From: Haematobia irritans
Lineage: Eukaryota; Arthropoda; Insecta; Diptera; Muscidae
Length of the DNA: 64,000 bases
Reading direction: 5' to 3'
Assembly: GCF_050003625.1 (NCBI RefSeq)
Contig: NC_134397.1
Coordinates: forward strand, 219,294,537-219,358,536
The notes beneath the pieces are model-generated. The model was not told the origin of the DNA. It searched no databases and saw only the letters and a list, made by a program, of their open reading frames with translations. Position numbers and translations under genes: made by a program. Positions 48,338-59,499 of the stretch are shown piece after piece; the stretch's first letter is position 1, and every line of letters starts with the position of its first letter.

Positions 48338-48836
48338 CTGCGTTACCGTTGAAAATTTCTAGAAAGTGGCACAAATAATGTCGCAAACCATATAACGTTG
48401 CACACTTATTTAAAAAAGTGGCACAAAAACTGACACACTTATTCATGAAGAAAAATAGACCCATTTTTTATTTAGATCTTGACTGTTCCAACATTAATTA
48501 ATCACCCGGTTTATTACTATAGAAAAAATTGCATGCATACTTTTAGGCGGCAAAAGTTTACACTGATAATATGTTGCATTAAAAACGAAAAATTGTTCAC
48601 AAATATAAAATTAAACTCGTAAATTCGATTATATATTAAGATTCCTATTGTAGCGCTATTTTTGTTATCTGTTATCTAATCTGAATGTAATTAAAATGTG
48701 GCACATTCTTAGAGAGTGTGGCGCAAATTGATAAAAAAGTATCACATTAAGTGGTACAACAAAAAAGTGGCACAAAAGTATCACTGCTTGAAAAAAGTGT
48801 CAAATTTGCCACTAAATTGTAGTAAAAGTAACACTG
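48338..48836. mobile_element. hAT-like MITE with GTGGCAC subterminal repeats
   Basis: Ends CTGCGTTAC and GTAACACTG form imperfect inverted repeats. The flanks GACCGAAG (48330-48337) and GTCCGAAG (48837-48844) agree at 7/8, fitting an 8-bp target duplication. Inside, GTGGCACA or close variants occur repeatedly in both halves (48365, 48419, 48698, 48767 and others). Repeated short motifs near the ends are typical hAT transposase-binding sites. There is no coding frame. Confidence 0.6.
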
Positions 48837-48944
48837 GTCCGAAGCTTATATGCACTCCCTGGATTGCGTACAGAATTCTGCTAAAGGCAGTCAATGACAA
48901 TCGAATTAGTTGGGTAATAGATAATTATGAACGGAATATCAACT

Positions 48945-49310
48945 GGGTTGATTTATATGGGGGCTTTATATAATAAAGGATCGATATGGATCAATATTTG
49001 TACCAAATTTTAACCGGATCGAACGAACTTTTCCACTCCAAGTAGCTCCGAAAGTCAAATCTGGCCATCCGTTTTTATGGGGGCTATATATAATTATAGG
49101 ACGATATGGATCAAATGTTTGCATGATTGTTAGAAGACAAGTCAAATCTGGGGGCTATTCTTCAAATTGCACCAATATGATAAAATTTTCATATGTCAAA
49201 TTTCAAGTTAAGTTCGTTCAAGTTCGTCGAAAGTTAGTGTGATTTCAACGAACGGACGGACATCGCTTGCTTGTCTCAAGATTTCACTACAACCCACTTT
49301 GGATTTTTTC
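48945..49310 (-). repeat. Degenerate HINE, subfamily A fragment
   Basis: Two decayed 153-bp units (ATATGGGGGCTTTATATAAT, TTTTTATGGGGGCTATATAT), then a reversed arm with GTGTGATTTCAACGAACGGA and CACTACAACCCA. No closing end is visible. Confidence 0.55.
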
Positions 49311-49533
49311 TATTTAAGGAAAACTTAAATACCAATCATGAAAGACTGATAACTGAAAAGCGTTGTAAACACACAATTTTAGCTCATATTTTAAATTAGT
49401 ACGTACTTATCGGAACGCGGGAATAGACTGGTAAAAAGAGCAAATATTTTGGAACAGTGAAAACTTTTTGGAATTTTCGAAACACTCGAATTAGCACTAA
49501 ACTGACAATGCTTGGTCTTGCTAAAATTTATTT

Positions 49534-49700
49534 TCGTTTCATTATAGTGACAGTAAACTGATTTCATGGAGCTCATTGTTGTCCAACGAACAGTCGAAAC
49601 AGTAGAGACCATGATCGTCGCCTATAATCTACTGTTTCGACTGTTCGTTGGACAACAATGGGATCCATGAAATCAATTTACTGTCACTATAATGAAACGA
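49534..49700. other. Long hairpin: 72-bp arms, 23-base loop
   Basis: Arms 49534-49605 and 49629-49700 are reverse complements at 69 of 72 positions, containing GTCCAACGAACAGTCGAAAC and its complement. A transcript of either strand would fold into a long near-perfect stem. A third partial copy of the loop-proximal arm (CTACTGTTTCGACTGTTCCA) lies at 50101-50129. The structure resembles hpRNA loci that yield endogenous siRNAs in flies, but a foldback transposon relic is equally possible. Confidence 0.85.
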
Positions 49701-49908
49701 TGTAGGAACCCTATAGATAGACGGACTACCATCTTGCGAATCACAGCAAATTGAGGCTATAATTTCATCATCGAATCTTCCCAATGATTCGTTATAGTGC
49801 AACCCTCTGGATGATTTAACCTTCTACGGGATATCGATGTGGATATTACTAACCGCAGAAAATTTAGGATATCGCACTTCCGTCTGATAGGATAGTTTTA
49901 GTCTTCTT

Positions 49909-50078
49909 GCAAAGAAAAAATATCATCAAATTTTTTCCAATTAAAATTTTAATTGATTTTTAAAAAAATATCCAATAAAAAATTTAATTGGCACAACAAA
50001 CTTATTAATTGAAATACGTTTTAATTGGTCCAATTAATTTTATTATTGAAGACAAAAAATATATTTTTTTCTGTGTGG
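49909..50078. mobile_element. Small MITE
   Basis: Left TGCAAAGAAAAAATATCATC and right ATATATTTTTTTCTGTGTGG are roughly inverted. Internal AATTAAAATTTTAATTG and TTTTAATTGGTCCAATTAAT segments add palindromic structure. Ends are approximate. Confidence 0.4.
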
Positions 50079-50818
50079 AAATCCGTTCGCCTCTAAAAAT
50101 CTACTGTTTCGACTGTTCCATGGTCTCTAGTGTATTGCAGTAGATTCATATTCAGTACTATATCGATTTAGGAACTCTATGGAATTGCGCTTGAAATACA
50201 ACACTAAAATGGTTTCGCGGTTGCGCCTGTCATCCGGAACAAGCATCGATCGTGCTGCCCACTCAAGCATTTCCAATGTCTACTTTCTCAGCTATCTCAC
50301 TAATCTCCAAACGACTTCCTGTCAACACAAAATCCAAAATTTGTGTAACCTTTGACTTTTCAACTTCAAAAAAAAGGTGAATTTTCAACTGTGTGGATTT
50401 TTTAAGTTTTAGAAAAGATGACTTTTGACTTTTGGTGTGGTTGAGTCGCGACTTTGTGATGAGTAGTAGGCCAAAAATAACATTTTCTTAGTTAAAATCT
50501 GCACGCAAAAAAATAATTCTTTCCTCCCAAACGAAATTTTAGACAAACGAAGTTCGTTTCTCATTTGCTTTTCGCTGTAAGGAAGTGTATTTGGAAGAAA
50601 AGTATATACTTTTTGTGATAAACGTTTATTCTTTTCCAGGATGTAAAAACAATTTCATAAAGACAAACTCAAAAAAAAAAATTGTTTTCTTGCAAATTGC
50701 ATTTTCCCTCACATCTTTCTCACATCCACGGTTTTTTAGTTCTTAACACCTTTTCCTGTAATACCAACAATGTAAAGAAATTATACGATTTTATAAATTT
50801 TAAAATTTTTTTTAACTT

Positions 50819-50893
50819 TCGCCTGGACGGAGAATCGAACCGCGGACCGTGCACTTTGGAAGCCAACACCCTAACCACTGAGCTATGTACCTG
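50819..50893 (-). repeat. tRNA-like sequence (SINE head or tRNA relic)
   Basis: On the minus strand: TAGCTCAGTGGTTAGGGTG (box A-like) and GCGGTTCGATTCTCC (box B-like). The T-arm and acceptor stems do not pair well, so it is not a functional tRNA. It differs from the other SINE head. Confidence 0.6.
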
Positions 50894-51004
50894 TTATGGT
50901 CATCAATAAATAAATATCCATATAAGTTATATTTATATAGCATAGCTTGCGGCGCCCACGAACCGAACAAACAAAGTTTATTTAACAGAAACAAACATTT
51001 AGTT

Positions 51005-51080
51005 TGGCACCGTGGAGCAGTGGTTGCTACGTCCGACTTGCATGCCAAGGGTCGTGGGTTCGATCCCTGCTTCGACCACT
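51005..51080 (+). repeat. tRNA-like SINE head followed by a T-run
   Basis: Contains CACCGTGGAGCAGTGG, GGGTCGTGGGTTCGATCCCT and GCTTCGACCAC, closely matching the head of the SINE at 41263. A T7 run follows about 6 bases later, a potential RNA polymerase III terminator. The SINE body is absent. Confidence 0.7.
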
Positions 51081-51407
51081 GTTCTTTTTTTACATATATT
51101 CCAGATATGTTCGGATGATTCCGAAAAAATGTTCAACATTACATTGTACTATATTAAATTTTGAACTGTAAAATGTGTCTTATTAAAGACCTAAAGTCAG
51201 AAAAGAACAGTGTTTGATATAAACGAAATGGACTGTGTTGTTGTTTCAAAAATAACTTTTTTATTGAAAAAAAAAAAATAAAAAATTTGCAACAAACGAA
51301 TTTTTTTGGTGATAAAAGTTTAAAATTTTCGAAGCAATTCAAAAAACTCTAACAAAAGAAAAACGTTTTCGGTACACGTTTTCCAAACGTTTTTTTTTCT
51401 TTGCGTG

Positions 51408-52587
51408 TGGTTAGTCGATTGTGGCCAAAAGTGGGTTTTGAAACATTTTGAAAATACGATTTTAAAATTTTGTATTCCTACTTTATCTTTCGTGTTCTTC
51501 GTGTTTAGAGCACCTGAAGGTCTGCTTAAATCAATGTTTGATGATAATCATCAAGGGAGAAAGGTAGTCAGCTGAGAGAGTTTTCTTCTAAAAACCAGAA
51601 AATATTCACTTATAAATTTATTCAATCATTAAATGATTTTTTCCAACAACCACAACTGCAAGAAAATAAGCATGAGTTTTCCCAAAATAAACCAAGTTCA
51701 TAAACTAAACAAAAAACACACACAATTTTATAAAATATGGATTTATAGTCTTTACATTTCTTTGTTATCTCAATAGAAAATCAAAAATGAGCTGTTACAT
51801 TTATTCAGGCAGAAGAAAAACCACACAATCATTTAATGCAGCACCATTGCATTGAAGAAATAATCGAATAAAATTTTCTCAGAAAAATCGTACACACAGA
51901 CTTACACTCACAGAAAAAAATGAACTCTTCATTTGGGTTTTATTGTTGTGGGAATTTTGAGTTTTTTTTTGTTGTGCTGTATGCTTTTACTCTTTACACA
52001 ACAATTCGGTTTATTATTTTCGTATAGAAAAATTTTGGAGGATTCTTTCCGGTTTTTATCTGGGTAACAATGCTACTACACAATGGACACTAAATAGTTG
52101 AAATGATTTTGTGCAAGCGGCATTTTATGCAGATGAGGAAATTCCGATTTTGATTCTCATTCAAATGGAAATGAAAATAAATTGCCAAAGCATTGTATGT
52201 GGTCATTTGCCCGAGAGTATTCTGTTTATTGAATATGGTTTTCCATGGGCTGCTTATGGTTATGGTCTGTGTTGTATTTTTGTCGAGAGTCAAAGTCATG
52301 AACATTGAGAAATCATTAGTGGAGTAGTTTTCTAATGAGCCGTGAAGTGATTTGCTTTAGAGAAAAAATATTCCGAAGTTAGATTTTTTTTTTTTAATTT
52401 TAATAATTTAATTACGGTACACTATGTGTAATTCGTACAACAAAAAGGTCTCGAAATCGCATCACTGATGGAAAATGCATTTTAATAAAATATTTTGATT
52501 TAGTAATTCGTACATGAGGTATATCTTATATGGAAATAAATAAAATGTAGAACTTTCTTTGTACAAAAAGTCGTCAATTATATTTCC
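51408..52587. other. Intronic DNA, no gene seen
   Basis: AT-rich, non-repeat. Overlapping frames at 52090-52308 on both strands have no recognisable domain and do not continue the calexcitin sequence. Confidence 0.5.
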
Positions 52588-52725
52588 ATTAAATTACCAT
52601 TTTTTCTCTCCAGTTAACATTAACTGGAAAATGTTCTTCAAAATGCTAACTGACATCTGTAGAAATTTGTTAACTAAGCTTCCACTAACGTAGCTTCATG
52701 AAATAGGGAATAATGAAATTTCTAT
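52588..52725. repeat. Degenerate MITE related to 56465-56669 and 59139-59325
   Basis: Contains CCAGTTAACATTAACTGG, GCTAACTGACAT and CACTAACGTAGCTTCATGAA, matching the interior and right end of the two better copies. Confidence 0.5.
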
Positions 52726-52800
52726 CATGAACTATGCCCCTTAAACTATGCTTTAAAATGTATTGATAATGGAAATGCTAGCAACATTTTCGACATCAAC

Positions 52801-53484
52801 CAGTGCTGCCGCTACTACTTCAATCTAAGTATTTTGCTTCATTTTCACAAAATTTACTTCGTCACTCCTTCTTTCAAAAATCTGCTTCACTTTTTGTTCT
52901 GCTTCATATTTTAAAATTTTTCCCCATATTACATAATTGTTTTTCCTATTCCATTAATTGCGATGAACATAGCGGTTTTAATCATTGAATTATTAACCGA
53001 TGTGGACTAATTTTTGCATAGTTGTTAAAGACCATATACTTACACCATGTACCAAATTTCAGCTGGATCGGATTAAATTTGCTTCTCGTTTATATGGGGG
53101 CTATACGTAAAAGTGGACCGATATGGCCCATTTGCAATACCATCCGACCTACATCAATAACAAGTACTTGTGCCAAGTTTCAAGATGATAGCTTCTTTCG
53201 TCCGGAAGTTAGCGTGATTTCAACAGACGGACGGACATGCTCAGATCGCCACAGAATTTTACCACGACCCAAAATATATATACTTTATGGGGCCTTAGAG
53301 CAATATTTCGATGTGTTACAAACGGAATGACAAAGTTAATATACCCCCATCCTATGGTGGAGGGTATAATAAAATGAATTCTATTGTTTTGTTTTCAAAA
53401 ATGTATGCTACTTCAATTTTATTCAATCTACTCCACTTTTTTCCAAAATCTACTTCACTCAATTTTTCACTAGCGGCAGCACTG
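52801..53484. mobile_element. hAT-like MITE with perfect 8-bp duplication and a nested HINE
   Basis: Ends CAGTGCTGCCGCT (52801) and AGCGGCAGCACTG (to 53484) are perfect 13-bp inverted repeats. ACATCAAC flanks both sides (52793-52800 and 53485-53492). A HINE fragment occupies 52998-53367, leaving about 310 bp of MITE sequence rich in CTTCA motifs. There is no coding frame. Confidence 0.9.
52998..53367 (-). mobile_element. HINE subfamily A, short copy nested in the hAT MITE
   Basis: Carries slightly more than one 153-bp unit, the ACAGACGGACGGACATGC block, TTTCGATGTGTTACAAACGG and the closing CCATCCTATGGTGGAGGGTAT. The opposite end is missing. Confidence 0.75.
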
Positions 53485-53492
53485 ACATCAAC

Positions 53493-53759
53493 TCATAACT
53501 TCAACTTTTTTGGGTGCCATATATAAAGGAATACATTCCCATAAATTTATTTTAAATTTAATTAAATACAAATCTGAACCGATTTGGACATTTTTTTTTA
53601 GAAATTTCTGGACATGAAATTTTAATCAGCTAAAATATGAGATATATTTAAATCAAAAAAAAAAAAAACATTTTTATGTAATTTAGCAAAAGTTAGAGGT
53701 TTAGAAAACTTTGAGTCATTCTGACAAGTTTTCAACTTAGCAGTGAGATTTTGCAAGGT
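53493..53759. other. AT-rich spacer
   Basis: No feature seen between the hAT MITE and the minisatellite. Confidence 0.5.
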
Positions 53760-56450
53760 AAAAAATGTTGTAATAATTTTATTTCTATCAAAAATTTTGT
53801 CAAAATTTTATATCTATCGAACATTTTATATCTATAGAAAATTTGGCAAAAGTTAAGTTATTTTTTCAAAATGTTATGCCTATCGAAAATTTTATAATTT
53901 AATTTCTATCGAAAATTTTGTCATAATTTTATTTCTATCGAAAATTTTGTCAAAATGTTATTTCTATCGAAAAATTTGTCAAATATTTATTTTTATAGAA
54001 AATTTTGTCTCACTTTTATTTCTATCGAAAATTTTGTCTAAATTTTATTTTTATCGAAAATTTTGTCAAAATTTTATTTCTATTGAAAAATTGGTCAAAA
54101 TTTTATTTCTATAGAAAATTTTGTCAAACTTTTATTTCTATCGAAATTTTTGGCAAAATTTTACTTCTATTGCAAATGTTGGCAAAATTTTATTTCTATC
54201 GAAAATTTTGCAAAAATTTAATTTTCTATGGAAAAATTTGTCAAAATTTTATTTCTATAGCAAATTTTGTTAAAGTTTCATTTCTATAGAAAATTTTGTC
54301 AAAATTTTATTTCTATAGAAAATTTTGCCAAAATTTTATTTCTTTTGAAAAATTTGTCAAAATTTGATGTCTATAGAAAATTTTGTCAATATTATATTTC
54401 TATCGAAAATTTTGTCAAAATTTTATTTCTATCGAAAAATTTGTCAAAATTTTATTTCTATAGAAGATTTTGTCAAAATTTTATGTCTATAGAAAATTTT
54501 GTCAATATTATATTTCTGTCGAAAATTTTGTCAAAATTTTATTTTTATCGAAAATTTTGTCAAAATTTTATTTCTTTCGAAAAATTTGTCCAAATTTTAT
54601 TTCTATAGAAAATTTTGGAAAACTTTTATTTCTATAGAAAATTTTGTCAAAATTTTATTTCTATCGAAAATTTTGTGAAAATTCTATTTCATCGAACATT
54701 TTGTAATAATTTAATTGCTATCAAAAATTTTGTCAAAATGTAGTTTCTATCGAACATTTTATATCTGCTGAAAATTTGGCAAAAGTTTATTTATTTTTTC
54801 AAATTTTTATTTCTATCAAAAAATTTGTCAAAATTTTAGTTTTATCGAAAATTTTGCCAACATTTTATTTCTATAGACAATTTATTCAAAATTTTATTTC
54901 TATAGAAAATTTTATTTCTATCAAATATTTTATATCTATAGAAAATTTGGCAAAAGTTAATTTAATTTAATTTTTTCAAACTTTTTTGTATATCGAAAAT
55001 TTTGTAAAATTTTTATTTCTATAGAAAAATTTGTCAAACTTTCATTTCTATTGAAAATTTTGGCAAAATTTTATTTCTATTGAAAATTTTGTGAAAATTC
55101 TATTTCATCGAAAATTTTGTAATAATTTAATTTCTATCAATATTTTTCAAAATTTTGTTTGTATCGAACATTTTATATCTGTTGAAAATTTGCCAAAAGT
55201 TTTTTTTCAAAATTTTATTTCTATCGGATCATTCTATCGAAAATTTTGTCAAAATTTTATTTCTATCGAAAATTTTGTAAATCTTTTATTTCTATTGAAA
55301 ATTTTGTGAAAATTCTATTTCATCGACAATTTTGTAATAATTTAATTTGTATCACAAATTTTGTCAAAATTTTGTTTCTATCGAACATTTTATATCTGTT
55401 GAAAATGTTATGTTTTATTTATTTTTTGTTTATTTATTTTTTTTTTTTCAAAATTTTATTGCTATCGGACCTTTCTATCGAAAATTTTGTGAAAATTTTA
55501 TTTCTATCAAAAAATTTGTCAAAATTTTATTTTTATCGAAAATTTTGACAAAATTTTATTTCTATCGAAAAATTTGTCAATATTATATTTCTATCAAAAA
55601 ATTTGTCAAAATTTTATTTTTATCGAAAATTTTGGCAAAATTTTATTTCTATGGAAAAATTTGTCAAAATTTTATTTTTATAGAAAATTTTGTCAATATT
55701 ATACTTCTATCGAAAATTTTGTCAAAAGTTTATTTCTATTGAAATATTTGTCAAAATTTTATTTCTATTGAAAATTTTGGAAAAATTTTATTTCTATCGA
55801 AAATGTTGGCAAAATTTTATTTCTATCTCAAATTTTGTGAAAATTCGATTTCATCGAAAATTTTGTAATAATTTAATTTCTATCACAAATTTTGTCAAAA
55901 TTTTGTTTCTATCAAACATTTGATATCAGTTGAAAATTTGGCAAAAGATTATTTATTTTTTTTCAAAATTTTATTTCTATCGGACCTTTCTATTGAAAAT
56001 TTTGTCAAAATTTTATTTCTACCAAAAAATTTGTCAAAATTTTATTTTTATCGAAAATTTTGATAAAATTTTATTTCTATTGAAAAATTTGTCAATATTT
56101 TATTTCTATAGAAAATTTTGTCAATATTATATTTTTGTCGAAAATTTTGTCAAAATTTTATTTCTATCGAAAATTTTGTCAAAATTTTACTTCTATCAAA
56201 AAATTTGTCAACATTTTATTTTTATCGAAAATTTTGCCAAAATTTAATTTGTCAAAATTTGATTTCTATAAAAAATTTTGTCAATATTATACTTCTATCG
56301 AAAATTTTGTCAAAAGTTTATTTCTATTGAAAAATTTGTCAAAATTTTATTTCTATTGAACATTATGGCAACATTTTATTTTCGAAAATTTTGCCAAAAT
56401 TTTATTTCTATACAAAAATTTTGTCAAAATTTTATTTCCATTGAAAATTA
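53760..56450 (+). repeat. ~29-bp minisatellite array with TATCGAAAA variant
   Basis: Tandem units TTTTATTTCTATCGAAAA / TTTTGTCA, with TATCG replacing TATAG in many copies, which separates this array from the others. Larger blocks recur: CATCGAAAATTTTGTAATAA with GAACATTTTATATCTG at about 54690, 55110, 55320 and 55850, and TCTATCGGACCTTTCTAT-like at about 55222, 55463 and 55978. No leader is visible at its left side. Confidence 0.9.
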
Positions 56451-56464
56451 TAGTACCTCTTACG

Positions 56465-56669
56465 GCCATTTTCATGTAAGCTTTAACTTCCAGTTAAACG
56501 AAAGTAAATTGCAAATATCATTCCTCCGGTTAACTTTAACGGAAAATTTTTCAGCAGTCAAATTCCTAACTGACATATTGAATATATAGACATGATGACA
56601 AATGGTTCCATAGAACGGTTTAAAAGTTCGTTAGCTAAATTAGCACTAACGGAGATTGATGAAAATGGG
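56465..56669. mobile_element. MITE with CCATTTTCATG termini
   Basis: Ends CCATTTTCATGTAAGC and ACTAACGGAGATTGATGAAAATGG are inverted repeats. Interior TTCGTTAGCTAAATTAGCAC and TGACATATTGAATATATAGA match the copy at 59139-59325. Confidence 0.65.
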
Positions 56670-57704
56670 GTTAATGTTTTTTTTTTTGTTTTGGGGAAAA
56701 ATTATAATTAAATTGAAACAATAATTAACAAAGGCAAAGTAAACTTCTTATTTCGTTTAGTCGCCCTAAGGTATACATTAACATATTTTTTTTTTTAATT
56801 TAAATACAAAGAAAAATTCAACGAAACTGAAAAAATAGAATTTTTTTGTTAATCGTTTAAAGGATTCACCTTCTCTTAATCAGCTTTCCCGGCCCTATGA
56901 ATATGGGTCTCATGAAAGTTAGCACCAATACCTTAATGAAGTAAAAATTATATGGAAAATAAAAAGAAAAAAACTAAAAACACCAATTTCCAATTTGTAC
57001 GTTTTTGGGGGAGTAAATTCATTTTATTTTTGGAGCCCATTTGCATTGTGAAAATAAACCCCAATATTTCAGACGAAAATGAACACTAATTTAATTTTTG
57101 AGATTGACCTTCGTTTTAAAGTGGGGTCTATTTAGCATTTGGCAATGATGGCAACTGTACACACTTTTGTTGTTCTGAATAGCATCATCAGCAGTCTGCC
57201 TTTCGCGTAGCCGGTCTTTCTCCTATGGACAGAGTCCAATGTGGGGCTAACGCGATACCCCCGAGGTTTTTACTCATTTATATTTTCTTAAGTTAGGTTC
57301 ATTTGTTTTAAATTGAATGTGAAAATGAGACCTACATTTATTTTGTGGACGATATTCAGGCATCAGTTGAATTTAGTTTGGACTCATTTTCATGGAGCTT
57401 GTATTCATTGTGAAACGTCGCTTAGATTTCTAATTAAAATTTCATATTCAAGTTGAAAACGTACATACATAATGATGTTCTTTACAAAGTCTAAGAGAAT
57501 GATTCGGTCTATATTTTTGTTTTTGTTTTCAATTTTTAAATCTATATTGAACGGTGGACAAGGAACGCAAAGATTTGATTCAACTGGATCCTGGCCAGAT
57601 GACGAAAATATCATGTACAACATATTCAAAATTTCTCACATTTCAAAAGAAGTGTAGATATTCCGTTTTAAATAAATATTTTTTTGTTTTTCCAAGCAAT
57701 GGTG
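56670..57704. other. AT-rich DNA, no gene called
   Basis: The segment near 57130-57155 (GCATTTGGCAATGATGGCAA) may be another reversed leader relic. The frames at 57405-57657 have no recognisable domain and do not fit calexcitin. Confidence 0.4.
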
Positions 57705-57966
57705 GATGAAATATGAATTTCAAGGAGATTCAACTTACCGCTCTAATTTCTGTTATTCCACTGTATGGGATAAAACAACCCAACCCCTTTTTTTATATTC
57801 TATATTCAAAATCATGAAATTTTGCCAAAAAGGCAAATCGTGGATAAATATGAGTTCCGAAGAAATTAAACTAACAGCTTTAATTTGTTTTTATCCCACA
57901 CCACTGTATGATATGAAAAAAATTTCCCTTGCTTTTTGCATTTCCTATTCAAAAGTCATGAAATGA
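57700..57966 (+). repeat. Two-copy tandem duplication of about 137 bp
   Basis: GTGGATGAAATATGAATTTC (57702) and GTGGATAAATATGAGTTCCG (57840) begin two diverged copies. Each contains GCTCTAATTT / GCTTTAATTTG, CCACTGTATG, TTCTATATTCAAAATCATG / TTCCTATTCAAAAGTCATG. An 86-codon frame spans both but has no known domain. Confidence 0.6.
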
Positions 57967-58717
57967 AAATTTTCCACAAACTCAATATAGAGAAGAATAC
58001 AAAATAACAAAAGTTCACCTAAAGCAATGCACCCAAAAGTATGCTTCACTAAGTGTGTCTATTAAAATCCAACTGGTTTAATGTTTCGCCCTTAGCTAAT
58101 TTTATATAGTAGATATTTTGTAGGGTTCTTACTGAGTACCAGTATACAATGACTTTCTACGGTTTAATAAAACAAATGAAGTCCCCCTTATGATTATGCT
58201 GGCAGACAATTTTTAATGGCACATAATTAACTTGCTAATCACTGGCAATATCATTGCTCTGTGAAATGGACAAATTCTAGTTATTAATGGAAGCATAAAA
58301 GTGGACAATGTAGCAGTTTTCGAAATACGAAATACGAAAAATGTTAATTTTGTATTTTCTTTTAATGAGCATAACAAAAAAAGCAACAATATTCAATGAG
58401 CCTAATGATAGGCAACATTTTCAGTAGTTCTGTTTTCTAGAGAGCCTGAAGTCAAGGTGAAAATTAGCAAGATATTAAGAGATTAAACAATTTTAAATTA
58501 GACACATACAAGTTTTTAAAGCATTTGGATTGATAATATATTATTATAATTTCATTGATTTGTGTATAGCGTAATTTTGTCAAATTGTAATATCGTAGTA
58601 TAGAATGCTTTCGAAAAGTATTTATGGTGCCCCAAAATGTGATCCGCCAGTAGTGGAAATTTTGATCATTGGAATATTACGTCGGAATGATGGTTTCTGT
58701 GTCAACAAAACGATAGA

Positions 58718-58763
<46 letters not shown>

Positions 58764-59138
58764 TTGTGTTTTCATAGGCCAAGCACTTGACTAACGGCCT
58801 ATGTGAAACTTTAACTGGTGGTAGTCTGATGATAGTCCTTTTCGGGATCAATTGACTTTTTTCTTAAAAACCAACGATCGACCATGTTGAATGCCTTTAA
58901 GTCAATTTGTTACTGTAGCCATGGAAGGTAAAGAGTCATCTACCCAGCATTCAATAACTCATTATTTTGGTCACGCGATTTACTTCACTAAACCAGTAAT
59001 CGGATCATTGATGCTAGTGTTTCTAGAAAAATTTTCTTGTATGCAATCTTTAAAACAGAGAGTTGTGTTACTAATGCACTACTTTAGTGGCAAATATGAC
59101 ACTTTTTTGTACTGAAAAATATTTATGTGCCACTAACG
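57967..59138. other. AT-rich DNA with a (TC)n tract
   Basis: A pure CT microsatellite occupies about 58722-58760. The frames 58605-58790 and 58891-59115 have no recognisable domain. Confidence 0.5.
58722..58760 (+). repeat. (CT)n microsatellite
   Basis: About 19 uninterrupted CT dinucleotides, so it is likely to be length-polymorphic. Confidence 0.95.
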
Positions 59139-59325
59139 ACCATTTTCATGTATCTCCGTTAGACTTTAACTCCCAGTTAGCAGAAAGTAAAATCGAAATA
59201 TCTTCCCTCCGAAATATCTTCATAACTGGCATATGGAACATATAGACAAGATGGCAGACATGTCCATAGTACGGTTTAAAAGTTCGTTAGCTAACGTAGC
59301 ACTAACGGAGCTTCCTGAAAATGGG
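59139..59325. mobile_element. MITE with CCATTTTCATG termini
   Basis: Ends CCATTTTCATGTATCTCCGT and ACGGAGCTTCCTGAAAATGG are inverted repeats with ACTAACG nearby on both sides. It shares GTTAGCTAACGTAGCACTAA-type interior with 56465-56669 and 52588-52725. Confidence 0.7.
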
Positions 59326-59499
59326 GGTAAATGTCATACTTTCAAATTTTCGTATAACTTTTTGTCCCACTTTTACCAATTTGCTTTCATAGGGCGGCTG
59401 ATATGCTACAAAGTAAAGCGCTATATATTTTAACATATAACTTGGCTACCTTTGGCATGAATTATGGCCTTCAAACGGTCAACAAAGTCATCACTTTTT

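Larger units (their letters stand above)
50502..51407. mobile_element. Inverted-repeat element enclosing two tRNA-like sequences
   Basis: Ends CACGCAAAAAAA and TTTTTTTCTTTGCGTG are short inverted repeats. The left end shares AAATTTTAGACAAACGAA with the MITE at 41584. Inside are two divergent tRNA-like segments, one on each strand (50819-50893 and 51005-51080). There is no protein frame. Confidence 0.5.

Noticed and set aside
50819..51080. Functional tRNA genes
   Set aside because: Box A and B motifs are present, but the acceptor and T-arm stems do not pair properly. They match SINE heads instead.
52090..52308. Overlapping open frames on both strands as candidate calexcitin exon 4
   Set aside because: Neither translation contains the expected EF-hand continuation, and the two strands cover each other.
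57472..57657. Possible exon (segment around 57553-57600 looks coding-like)
   Set aside because: In no frame does it continue the calexcitin EF-hand 2 or match EF-hands 3-4, and no good acceptor/donor pair surrounds it.
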